A DNA stretch of 8,074 bases from Bacteroidales bacterium (lineage in GTDB: Bacteria > Bacteroidota > Bacteroidia > Bacteroidales > B18-G4), in contig JAGLEK010000046.1 of the NCBI GenBank assembly GCA_023145125.1, forward strand, positions 1 through 8,074, read 5' to 3'. The first letter of the stretch is position 1; the number at the start of each line of letters is the position of its first letter. Both the position numbers and the translations under genes were made by a program. Below, piece by piece: positions 1 through 6,776 of this stretch. The notes under the pieces were generated by a model that worked only from the letters and a program-made list of their open reading frames with translations, did no database searches and was not told where the DNA came from.

Positions 1-2
1 CA

Positions 3-10
3 TATTTTTG
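3..10 (+). promoter_or_regulatory. candidate -7 element of rprXY
   Basis: TATTTTTG is an exact match to the Bacteroidota -7 consensus TAnnTTTG. Its G lies only 6 bp before the GTG at 16, so transcription would start at or next to the start codon, giving a leaderless message. The -33 region is outside the window, so this cannot be tested here and may be a chance match or lie inside a longer coding frame. Confidence 0.25.
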
Positions 11-15
11 CTTTA

Positions 16-1434
16 GTGAACAAGAAGTTTATCATATTTATAATCGGGTTGATGAGCATGGCATTGCTGGCCCTCGTCTTTATCCAGGGATACTGGATAA
101 ACAATGCCATGATCGTTCGCCAGGCCAACTTTGTACGTTCCGTTAATGAAGCTGTTGAAGGAGTGGTTTTTCGCCTTGATAAATCAGACCTCGCCGGCCG
201 GCTCCAGGCCACTATAAATTATCTTAGTGATTCGCCGCAGTATATGGCTCACGATGATTCGATATATGATGCCCTTAATCATGAATTCCGGGATATTGAC
301 AACAGTGGTGAACTGGAAGCATTCTACAATAAGTATATACTGTCCCTGGAGGTAAAGGACCGGCAGAGGATACATGAAGGGTTTCAATTGATCGAAAAGA
401 GGCTTACATATAATCTGATCGACTCTTTGCTAAGGACTGAATTACATAAAAAGAGTATTTCGGCAAAATTCCAGTTTGGCGTTTTCAGCACAGAACGTGG
501 AAAAATGGTTTTGCGCACTGAGGGAAGCAACCTGTCTGTATTGTTGGAAGGGGCCTATGCATTTACCCTGTTCCCTGGTGACCTGCTCGAAGAACCAGAC
601 TACCTGATGCTATACTTCCCCAATGAAAGAGGCTTCCTGATCGGCCAGATGGCCGGCTTGCTCGTGATCTCGATCTCACTTATCCTGATCATCATTTTTT
701 CTTTCACCTATACGGTACTTACCATCTACCGGCAAAAACGCCTGTCGGAGATGAAAAACGATTTCATCAATAACATGACGCACGAGTTTAAAACTCCCAT
801 CTCCACCATCTCCCTTGCCTGCCAGGCTTTACGGGATAAAGATGTTATAAAAACTGAGAATGTGTATGATGCTTATATCGGGGTGATCGGGGAGGAGAAC
901 CTCCGGCTTGGCGCCATGGCCGAAAAGATACTTCAGTCGGCGGTACTCGAAAAGAGGCAACTAGAACTTAATAAGGAGTGGTTCGATATTCATGAGGTCA
1001 TCGCGGATGTTGTAAGCAAGATCGGCATACAGGTTCAGATCAAGGATGGAAATATCTGTACTGATCTCAATGCTGAACCATCAAAGATCCATGCCGATAA
1101 GGTGCATTTTACCAACCTGATCAACAACCTGCTTGACAATGCCAACAAATACACTCCACAGAAACCGAAGATCAGGGTGAGCACCGAAAATGTTAAAACC
1201 GGCATTATGATCTCTATCGAAGACAATGGCATCGGCATTAGTAAAAAGAACCAGAAAAAGATCTTTGATAAGCTATTCAGGGTCCCGATGGGAGATCTTC
1301 ATGATTTCAAGGGATTTGGGCTTGGACTTAGCTATGTGAAAGTTATAGTGGAATACCACAAGGGAAGCATCTGGTTGGAGAGCGAACTTAAAAAAGGAAC
1401 AAAATTTGATGTATTTTTACCTTACGAATCATAA
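16..1434 (+). CDS. rprX: RprX-type sensor histidine kinase
   Basis: Membrane sensor kinase of a two-component system, expected to autophosphorylate on His and pass the phosphate to the response regulator encoded 9 bp downstream. Seen: TM1 at about residues 4-27, a periplasmic segment of about 180 residues (28-211), TM2 at about 212-237, then directly the dimerisation/phosphoacceptor helix with MTHEFKTP (His256). The ATPase domain shows the N box (LLDNANKY, Asn375), G1 (DNGIGI, Asp403) and G2 (GFGLGLSY, 433-438). No HAMP domain is evident between TM2 and the H box. The periplasmic part has no fold I recognise, so the signal is unknown. The rprX name rests mainly on the strong RprY likeness of its partner plus the matching architecture. 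The start used is GTG at 16; the frame stays open to the window edge (five more codons), so an upstream start cannot be excluded. The C-terminus is complete. Confidence 0.88.
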   Translation: MNKKFIIFIIGLMSMALLALVFIQGYWINNAMIVRQANFVRSVNEAVEGVVFRLDKSDLAGRLQATINYLSDSPQYMAHDDSIYDALNHEFRDIDNSGELEAFYNKYILSLEVKDRQRIHEGFQLIEKRLTYNLIDSLLRTELHKKSISAKFQFGVFSTERGKMVLRTEGSNLSVLLEGAYAFTLFPGDLLEEPDYLMLYFPNERGFLIGQMAGLLVISISLILIIIFSFTYTVLTIYRQKRLSEMKNDFINNMTHEFKTPISTISLACQALRDKDVIKTENVYDAYIGVIGEENLRLGAMAEKILQSAVLEKRQLELNKEWFDIHEVIADVVSKIGIQVQIKDGNICTDLNAEPSKIHADKVHFTNLINNLLDNANKYTPQKPKIRVSTENVKTGIMISIEDNGIGISKKNQKKIFDKLFRVPMGDLHDFKGFGLGLSYVKVIVEYHKGSIWLESELKKGTKFDVFLPYES

Positions 1435-1443
1435 TATACAGCT

Positions 1444-2142
1444 ATGGATAATGAAAAAGTGAAGGTGCTACTCGCTGAGGATGATAAAAATCTCGGAACC
1501 ATCCTGAAGTCATACCTTGAGGCCAAGGGCTATCCGGCCACCCTCTGTGTGAACGGACAGGAAGCTTTTATTGAGTTCAACAAGAATGAGTATGATTTTT
1601 GTATCGTAGATGTGATGATGCCTGTGAAAGACGGCTTTTCCCTTGTCAAAGATATCAGGAACATTGACAAAAAGGTGCCCATCCTTTTTCTTACTGCTAA
1701 ATCTATGCAGGAAGACAAGCTTAAAGGCTTTGAAATTGGTGCCGATGACTACCTGACAAAACCTTTCAATATGGAAGAACTTCTGGCAAGGATGGAAGCT
1801 ATCCTCCGGAGGATCCGGGTTGAAGAGAAAGAAGGCCCGGAGGGGGATGTTTACAAACTCGGTAAGATGGAATTTAATGTTGTTCGTCAAACCCTGTGCA
1901 TGGATAAGGAGGAAGTAAAATTGACTTCAAAAGAATCTGCCCTCCTGAAGCTTCTCTGCCAGAATCTGAATGAGGTGGTCGACCGCAGTGTGGCCCTGAA
2001 CAAGATATGGCTGGATGATTCATACTTCAACGCCCGAAGCATGGATGTCTATATTACTAAACTCAGGAAATATCTCAAGATGGATCCTTCTGTCGAACTC
2101 TTGAATGTGCACGGGGTAGGGTTTAAACTGGTTACCCTGTAA
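1444..2142 (+). CDS. rprY: RprY-type OmpR-family response regulator
   Basis: DNA-binding response regulator, 232 residues, a full-length OmpR/PhoB family protein acting in the cytoplasm. The receiver domain (about 5-122) has the acidic pair Asp13/Asp14, phosphoacceptor Asp56 in VDVMMP, Thr84 in FLTAK and Lys106 in LTKPF, so all switch residues are intact. The winged-helix effector domain spans about 137-230 and contains the stretch SYFNARSMDVYITKLRKYL in the recognition-helix region. That stretch, with WLDD just before it, is what I recognise from Bacteroides RprY, the regulator described with RprX in B. fragilis. The ATG lies 9 bp after the kinase stop, so the two are co-transcribed and almost certainly cognate partners. 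No Shine-Dalgarno-like sequence precedes it, as usual for this phylum. The assignment to RprY is from remembered family sequence, not a search. Confidence 0.93.
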   Translation: MDNEKVKVLLAEDDKNLGTILKSYLEAKGYPATLCVNGQEAFIEFNKNEYDFCIVDVMMPVKDGFSLVKDIRNIDKKVPILFLTAKSMQEDKLKGFEIGADDYLTKPFNMEELLARMEAILRRIRVEEKEGPEGDVYKLGKMEFNVVRQTLCMDKEEVKLTSKESALLKLLCQNLNEVVDRSVALNKIWLDDSYFNARSMDVYITKLRKYLKMDPSVELLNVHGVGFKLVTL

Positions 2143-2185
2143 GGCCTGCCATCCTCCGTAAAATACATATTTACTCTCAAAAATT
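2143..2185. other. convergent gap between rprY and serine hydrolase
   Basis: The 43 bp between the two converging stop codons contain only a weak inverted repeat (5-bp arms GTAAA at 2158-2162 and TTTAC at 2170-2174) and an A/T-rich stretch near 2179-2187. Neither strand has a GC-rich stem followed by a T run, so no intrinsic terminator is called. Transcripts from the two sides may overlap at their 3' ends. Confidence 0.5.
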
Positions 2186-3376
2186 TTAAGTCCCGTAAGG
2201 ATTTTCCATAAATCGCACCTTATGGGCAGTATCATGTACTATGTTCCAGTATATGGATGATCCGGGCCCCTTGTCTTTGTTGGTCAGAACGATGAGCGTT
2301 TTACTGGTTTTCATATCACGGATATAATAGGCCCTGTACCCTTTCCACCAGCCAAAATGGAAAGCTGTGCTGTCTTCGCTTTCCTTTATACGCCACCCAT
2401 AACCGTAATTATCCTTTCTTCGCCAGTATTTCGGGCTGCCACGGGTGAATGCTTCCTGCATGGTGGTTTCCGAAACAAGCAGGTTAGTGCTTATGGCCTG
2501 GTCGAACTTGGCAAGGTCTTCGATACTGGTGTAAATACCCTTGTCGCCAGTTACTCCGTTCAGGTATTCATTTCGTACCCTGATAGGCCTCCAGCTTCTG
2601 TATGTATGCCCCATAACCTCAGTTTCTACATAAAATGATACTGCAGTATCCTGATCCATATGATAAACGAAAGAGTCATCCATCCCGACAGGGTCGAAGA
2701 TCCTCTGCTGTACAAATTCTCCATAGGGCATCCCTGTTATGGCTTCAATAACGGTGGCTACCAGGGCGTAGTTGGTATTGCAGTAATGAAAACCCTTATC
2801 GGGCTGGAAGTAAGGGTCAGGTACATATTCTGCGAAGAGATCCAGCATATCGTCATTTGTGAGCGGGATGCTTTTATTTGTCCATTTGTCGTGGGCAAGC
2901 GACATATAGCGGCTCAGTCCGGAGCGGTGTGTGAGCAGCATCTTTGTGGTGACGCTGTCGTATGGGAATTCGGGCAGGTATTTCTTAATGTCGGCATCCA
3001 GATCAAGCAGGCCGTCTTCCCGGAGTATCAAGGCCGACATCCCGGCAAACATTTTTGAAACAGATGCAAGTTGAAACGGGGAGTTGATACTAAGGGTATC
3101 CTTTGTCCTGAAATTAGATATTCCAAAAGCTTTTTGATAGATCAGGCATCCATGTTCCAGGTAAGCAACAGCACCGTTGAACCAGTAACCTTTCGACATT
3201 TTAGTGAATATACTGTCGATCCATTCTGATTTAAGGCGTGCGGTGGCAGAATCGCAAACAACACGGGGTGTGCTGATATATACCTTCTCTTCTATCTCGA
3301 CATCCCCGGGAGAATTGTTGCACGAGAACACGATCAGGAAAAACAGTACTATGATAAGTAAAAAGCGTGACCACAT
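2186..3376 (-). CDS. lipoprotein serine hydrolase, class C beta-lactamase fold
   Basis: Predicted penicillin-binding-protein/class C beta-lactamase family hydrolase (Pfam Beta-lactamase), 396 residues from the ATG at 3376. Family members act as D-alanyl peptidases, esterases or beta-lactamases; the substrate here cannot be told. Catalytic motifs are present in order: SVSK (nucleophile Ser105, Lys108), YCN (Tyr198, Asn200) and HFG (His340). The N-terminus MWSRF plus a hydrophobic run ending in VFSC looks like a lipoprotein signal with lipidated Cys19, so the mature enzyme would sit in the periplasm or on the outer membrane. An ATG 36 bp upstream (3412) is in frame, but it would add a second hydrophobic stretch before the charged n-region. 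The later start is preferred and also fits a promoter-like TACTTTTG at 3423-3430. It follows alkD on the same strand with a 92-bp gap. Confidence 0.88.
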   Translation of the reverse strand: MWSRFLLIIVLFFLIVFSCNNSPGDVEIEEKVYISTPRVVCDSATARLKSEWIDSIFTKMSKGYWFNGAVAYLEHGCLIYQKAFGISNFRTKDTLSINSPFQLASVSKMFAGMSALILREDGLLDLDADIKKYLPEFPYDSVTTKMLLTHRSGLSRYMSLAHDKWTNKSIPLTNDDMLDLFAEYVPDPYFQPDKGFHYCNTNYALVATVIEAITGMPYGEFVQQRIFDPVGMDDSFVYHMDQDTAVSFYVETEVMGHTYRSWRPIRVRNEYLNGVTGDKGIYTSIEDLAKFDQAISTNLLVSETTMQEAFTRGSPKYWRRKDNYGYGWRIKESEDSTAFHFGWWKGYRAYYIRDMKTSKTLIVLTNKDKGPGSSIYWNIVHDTAHKVRFMENPYGT

Positions 3377-3422
3377 TTTCAACCAAATATTCAGAACAAA
3401 TAATAAACTCAAAAAACAGCTG

Positions 3423-3430
3423 CAAAAGTA
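3423..3430 (-). promoter_or_regulatory. candidate -7 element of the serine hydrolase gene
   Basis: On the minus strand this reads TACTTTTG, an exact match to the Bacteroidota -7 consensus TAnnTTTG. It lies about 46 bp upstream of the preferred ATG at 3376, leaving a leader of roughly 40 nt. No convincing TTTG -33 element sits about 20 bp further upstream, so this may be a chance match in A/T-rich DNA, and the gene could instead be read from the alkD transcript. Confidence 0.3.
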
Positions 3431-3468
3431 TGTGAAAAAACTTTTTGGCCGGGATAATTCTCAAAAGT

Positions 3469-4143
3469 TTATTGTCGCTCAAGCCATTTCAGGGCTTCGC
3501 GGTGGCTCAGGCCTGATAGTTCATGGGATTGAACAAAACGGACAACAAACCCCGGATCTGTCTTTGAATACTCACGAAGCACCCAGCCAATAGCTTTTCT
3601 GATAAAAAACTCTTTTGAATCTTTGAGCTTCAGGATTATGCTTGTTAGCAGGCGTGTATCCATGCCTGTTTTGTACTTCAACTGGAAAAGGATGCTGCTG
3701 CGCTGAAGCCAGATATTTCCGGATCCTACCCATTTGTTGATATAATCTATCCTTTCTTCCGGGTATTGCTGGAGATGATATCCCACAAGCGTTGGCGCAA
3801 TCAGGTCAATGGTGTCCCACCAGCTCTGATCTGTGACCAGGCGTTCATATAAATGAATGGCGTCGTGCCCGGTTTCCTTCTTCATCTTTGCCATAAGTTC
3901 CATGGCGAAGTACTTATACTCCCTGAATGGCATCTGCCAGCATTCCTCAACGATAGCTTCGACCCGGGATGGTTGAGGGTAGCCATGTTCAGCGTAATAG
4001 CTTTTGGTTAGTTCCCTTCTTAAAGGGGTAGGAACCCCAAGATAATCGAACTGATCCCTCATATAAGCCCGCATCTGCCCGGCCTTTTCGGGGTTGGCAT
4101 GTTTCTCTAAGCTGTTAACTAAAGGTTGAAGCGTGTATTTCAT
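3469..4143 (-). CDS. alkD: AlkD-type DNA alkylation repair glycosylase
   Basis: Cytoplasmic DNA glycosylase of the AlkD HEAT-like repeat family, which excises positively charged N3- and N7-alkylated purines without base flipping. The 224-residue length is close to Bacillus cereus AlkD. Counting from the ATG at 4143, the key residues fall at Trp109 and Asp113 (in WWDTID), Arg148 (in WLQRSS) and Trp187 (in AIGWVLRE). As I recall them, these are the same positions as the catalytic and DNA-clamping residues of B. cereus AlkD, which supports both function and start. The frame stays open upstream to an ATG at 4308, but that extension would read through a palindrome and overlap the preceding peptidase gene by 122 bp, and it carries no recognisable sequence. 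Other family motifs seen are FDYLGVP near residue 34 and FREYKYFAMELM near 73. It sits 43 bp after the peptidase stop. Confidence 0.92.
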   Translation of the reverse strand: MKYTLQPLVNSLEKHANPEKAGQMRAYMRDQFDYLGVPTPLRRELTKSYYAEHGYPQPSRVEAIVEECWQMPFREYKYFAMELMAKMKKETGHDAIHLYERLVTDQSWWDTIDLIAPTLVGYHLQQYPEERIDYINKWVGSGNIWLQRSSILFQLKYKTGMDTRLLTSIILKLKDSKEFFIRKAIGWVLREYSKTDPGFVVRFVQSHELSGLSHREALKWLERQ

Positions 4144-4150
4144 CTTAATA

Positions 4151-4184
4151 ATGACCTCACAGGTTGTACAACCTGTGAGGTCAT
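4151..4184. repeat. 34-bp perfect palindrome in the peptidase-alkD gap
   Basis: The left arm ATGACCTCACAGGTTGT (4151-4167) is followed immediately by its exact reverse complement (4168-4184), with no mismatch. As RNA it would fold into a 15-bp stem with a GUAC loop. It fills 34 of the 43 bp between the peptidase stop and the alkD start, beginning 7 bp upstream of the alkD ATG. No T run follows it on the minus strand, so it is not a classic terminator in the direction of transcription. It resembles REP-like intergenic palindromes; I recall similar AACCTGTGAGGT-type palindromes from other Bacteroidota genomes but cannot verify this here. Confidence 0.95.
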
Positions 4185-4186
4185 GT

Positions 4187-6523
4187 TTATTTTGTATAAA
4201 CAATCTTTTTACTGTCAAGCAGCTGTTCATTCTTTGCCCGCAGAACAGCAATATAGTTCCCGTTCGGTAAGCCTTCCGGCAACCATGATAACTGTTTTTC
4301 ATTGTCATTTACAGTTATGCTTTCGATCAAACGGCCATCATATGAGTAGATTTCCAGCTGAGCAGCTTCATTTGAATTTATTTCAAAGGTGAACTTCCCG
4401 GAAGATGGATTTGGGAATACCATCAGGGTATTATTTCTGCCTTCCATCCGGGTTTCTCCCGTTGAAACGGACATATCCCAAACTCCCAAAACATACTCAC
4501 CCATTTGCATGTTTGCAACGTAAATGTACCCGATTGACCATGGCCCGACAACAGTGAAGTCGACAGCTTCCCATTGCATGCCTGCGTCTGTTCTGTAAAA
4601 AATTACTACTGAATCGGAGGCACTGGTAATAAGCGTATTGTCGAGCCCGCTCTTGCTGTAGAAAAATCTTCCTGTAGCCGTAAATGGTTCCGGGAATACC
4701 CCCTTGATGGTCCAATACCTGTAATCAGATATCCTGAGGTCGGGTACCGGTATTGCAAAGGTATCTGCCGGTGCAAAATTATGTGTCGCCTGAAGAAATG
4801 CTGAATCAGTAAGCTCAGATACATCTAAACTGAAATAGGTATTAGGGAATGATGTTTCTCCTGTTTCTTCAATAACCGTGTAATTATCCACAGTGGCATC
4901 CATATATCTTTCTTCAAGATCAAGAAAAACTTCAACAGGCTCAAAGGGAACATTAAAAGTGGTATGCCCGCTTTCTCCATTGAAATGTATAGTATCGGTA
5001 TGCCTGTGCCAGTCATCATCCAGAATGCTCACCTCAATGATATTGTCATCACCTGTAAAGGCAGGGCCATGGCGATTTTGTTTTACATAAACAGTTACTT
5101 CGTAGCTTCCTTTCTGCGGGTTGACCGAGAAGGAATCGATAGAATAATGGGGTGTGCCGCCATTGTATACCCAATTGTTGAAGAATCCACTCATGTCGAT
5201 GCCGGTGTTCTGTGAAAAAACAGTTTCCATATCGTAGGATGAGATCGATGTGAATGCCAGATCTTCAAGATAGTCTTTACAGGCATCAAAAAAGATATCA
5301 TCACCCAGGTATGCCCTGAGCGCCTGAACAATAGTGGCTCCCCTGTCATAGGCACTGGTTCCGTATGTGTATTCCTGAGGAATATTATTGATGGGATGAT
5401 AAGCGCCTTCTTCTGTATGACAGCCGTAGAGAACACTGGCATGCATATTTCTCATGAGTGTTTTATATATTGCCGGTCCATCCAGAATTTCTTGATAATA
5501 ATGTTGACAAAAAGTAGCCCAGCCCTCATTGATCCACATTTCCTCTGCTTTATCGCAGGTTATTTTGTCGCCAAACCACATATGCGAAAGCTCATGCACA
5601 TAGATGTCTTCATAAGCAGAATTCCCGTTAATGAACGGATTATAATAAGCAATATTCGCAGCATGCTCCATCGACCCTTTATTAGTCCCTACATAGCCAA
5701 TGCGATGCCAGTCGTATGCCCCGAATTTATCCTCAAATAGTGCAAGTACATCGTGCATCCTTGCAAAAGTCCCGGGGACGTCCAGCGTATCAGAAGGCCT
5801 TACATAATACGTGATCGGAATATCCCTTTCAATGCCTGAGTAGCTGTCGAGCACAAGTTCGTATTCCCCGATTGCAACAGATACCAGGTAAGTTGGGATG
5901 GGATTATGCAACAGCCAGCGGAAAGTATGGGTGCCGTTTCCATTATTGGTAACCTCAAGAAGTTCTCCGCCACCCACGGCAGTCATTGCTTCAGGTACGG
6001 TAGCTTTTACTTCATAAATAGCCCTGTCTGTAAAATCATCAATGCAGGGAAACCATGATTGTCCGAGGTTGTGAGGGATCCAGCTAATGCCAACACCAAG
6101 ATTAAAAGCATAGGAGCCGGAATAGTGAAAGCCCCCCCAGCTTTCATGGAAAGGCTGGCCATTATAGTATACAAGAACATCAATGGTGTCGCCGGGTGAT
6201 ATGGGGGATTGTAACGGGATATTCAATATTTCCTCCGGATGAGTGAATCCGATAATTTTTTGCTGATCCACAAATACTGAATCAACAGTCAATTCCATTA
6301 ATTGTAACTGAATAATATCAAGATCGTCAACAAGTGGCACAAGGGTAATATTGGTATTTGCCGTAATTGTCTTTGCTGTCATATCAACCTCCTGCAGGTC
6401 AATGACGTATTTTACTGCATGTATGGTGTCTCCCGGCGTTACCTGGCTTTGAACCTGAATATTCAGGAGAAGAAATGCAGCGAGGAATACACCAAGTTTA
6501 ATTGAATTAGAATGGATTTTCAT
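4187..6523 (-). CDS. secreted M1-family metallopeptidase with T9SS sorting domain
   Basis: Zinc aminopeptidase-like protein of the gluzincin M1 family, 778 residues, predicted to be exported and released or surface-anchored. In order: a signal peptide (1-26, likely cleavage after VQS); an N-terminal beta-sandwich domain to about 220; the catalytic domain at about 225-455, with zinc ligands His310 and His314 in HELSH and Glu333 in NEGWA, exactly the HExxH-18-E spacing; and Tyr392 in AYDRG, matching the M1 transition-state tyrosine. The substrate-anchoring GxMEN motif reads GSMEH (283-287), with His in place of Asn. After beta-rich regions to about 690, residues 700-778 form a type A C-terminal sorting domain (VFPNPSSGKF, a central YDGR turn, then LPNGNYIAVL), which directs type IX secretion across the outer membrane. 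The start is the ATG before KIHSNS, divergent from tolC. Confidence 0.94.
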   Translation of the reverse strand: MKIHSNSIKLGVFLAAFLLLNIQVQSQVTPGDTIHAVKYVIDLQEVDMTAKTITANTNITLVPLVDDLDIIQLQLMELTVDSVFVDQQKIIGFTHPEEILNIPLQSPISPGDTIDVLVYYNGQPFHESWGGFHYSGSYAFNLGVGISWIPHNLGQSWFPCIDDFTDRAIYEVKATVPEAMTAVGGGELLEVTNNGNGTHTFRWLLHNPIPTYLVSVAIGEYELVLDSYSGIERDIPITYYVRPSDTLDVPGTFARMHDVLALFEDKFGAYDWHRIGYVGTNKGSMEHAANIAYYNPFINGNSAYEDIYVHELSHMWFGDKITCDKAEEMWINEGWATFCQHYYQEILDGPAIYKTLMRNMHASVLYGCHTEEGAYHPINNIPQEYTYGTSAYDRGATIVQALRAYLGDDIFFDACKDYLEDLAFTSISSYDMETVFSQNTGIDMSGFFNNWVYNGGTPHYSIDSFSVNPQKGSYEVTVYVKQNRHGPAFTGDDNIIEVSILDDDWHRHTDTIHFNGESGHTTFNVPFEPVEVFLDLEERYMDATVDNYTVIEETGETSFPNTYFSLDVSELTDSAFLQATHNFAPADTFAIPVPDLRISDYRYWTIKGVFPEPFTATGRFFYSKSGLDNTLITSASDSVVIFYRTDAGMQWEAVDFTVVGPWSIGYIYVANMQMGEYVLGVWDMSVSTGETRMEGRNNTLMVFPNPSSGKFTFEINSNEAAQLEIYSYDGRLIESITVNDNEKQLSWLPEGLPNGNYIAVLRAKNEQLLDSKKIVYTK

Positions 6524-6542
6524 GGCTTGTTTTTTTGATAAG

Positions 6543-6550
6543 AAAATATA
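6543..6550 (-). promoter_or_regulatory. candidate -7 element of the peptidase gene
   Basis: The minus strand reads TATATTTT, seven of eight matches to TAnnTTTG, about 20 bp upstream of the peptidase ATG. A TTTG lies some 25 bp further upstream, wider than the usual -33/-7 spacing in Bacteroidota, so this is a weak prediction. Confidence 0.25.
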
Positions 6551-6695
6551 AATTGCCGCGTAATGGGAACCATAACAAATGTAGTGAATTATTCATACAT
6601 TTGATGCTTAAAGGGAAGGGTAGGATCAACTGTTCGTTATTGAACATCATAAGATAAAAACCGAACACTTTTAAATTCTCCCGTTTCATGATGTG

Positions 6696-6729
6696 TTTGC
6701 TACTATTTGCAAACCAATTAATTAGCAAA
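6696..6729. promoter_or_regulatory. repeat cluster upstream of tolC, possible operator
   Basis: A 7-bp inverted repeat, TTTGCTA (6696-6702) and TAGCAAA (6723-6729), encloses a second TTTGC at 6706-6710 that is itself part of the palindrome TTTGCAAA (6706-6713). The two TTTGC copies are exactly 10 bp apart, on the same face of the helix. The cluster lies about 50-80 bp before the tolC start, where an operator or activator site would be expected. Function is inferred from arrangement only. Confidence 0.35.
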
Positions 6730-6735
6730 GTGGCA

Positions 6736-6743
6736 TATTTTTA
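6736..6743 (+). promoter_or_regulatory. candidate -7 element of tolC
   Basis: TATTTTTA matches seven of eight positions of TAnnTTTG and lies 33 bp before the tolC ATG. The nearest upstream TTTG (6706-6709) is 26 bp away, longer than the usual spacing, so the element is weakly supported. If real, the repeat cluster at 6696-6729 would lie just upstream of it or overlap the -33 region. Confidence 0.25.
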
Positions 6744-6776
6744 GATGCATATTGAAAAATTTAAAACCAGATAACA

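Larger units (their letters stand above)
6524..6776. other. divergent intergenic region, peptidase / tolC
   Basis: These 253 A/T-rich base pairs separate two divergently transcribed genes and must carry both promoters unless transcription enters from elsewhere. I see a promoter-like element for each direction, an inverted/direct repeat cluster at 6696-6729 and a smaller inverted repeat at 6631-6646 (TGTTC-N6-GAACA). A 73-codon minus-strand open frame (6507-6728) crosses it but looks like noise. Confidence 0.6.

Noticed and set aside
1510..1890. 126-codon antisense open frame in rprY.
   Set aside because: Shadow of a well-supported response regulator; no family features.
2158..2174. Small inverted repeat GTAAA...TTTAC as a bidirectional terminator.
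   Set aside because: The stem is only 5 bp, A/T-rich and not followed by a T run on either strand.
2660..3058. 132-codon plus-strand open frame opposite the serine hydrolase.
   Set aside because: Shadow frame; all catalytic motifs lie in the minus-strand protein.
3204..3593. 129-codon plus-strand open frame spanning the hydrolase-alkD gap.
   Set aside because: It runs antisense over two real genes and shows no domain or signal.
4144..4308. N-terminal extension of AlkD in the same frame.
   Set aside because: It overlaps the peptidase coding sequence and the palindrome and lacks AlkD features; the catalytic residue numbering fits the 4143 start.
5396..5740. 114-codon plus-strand open frame opposite the peptidase active-site region.
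   Set aside because: Shadow of the conserved M1 catalytic domain.
6132..6138. Run of seven C (G on the coding strand) inside the peptidase gene, a possible slippage site for phase variation.
   Set aside because: The tract is short, encodes conserved-looking Trp-Gly-Gly in frame, and the gene is intact; no sign of switching.
6507..6728. 73-codon minus-strand open frame in the divergent intergenic region.
   Set aside because: It overlaps the peptidase start, crosses its likely promoter, has no recognisable sequence and looks like A/T-rich noise. A small protein is not formally excluded.
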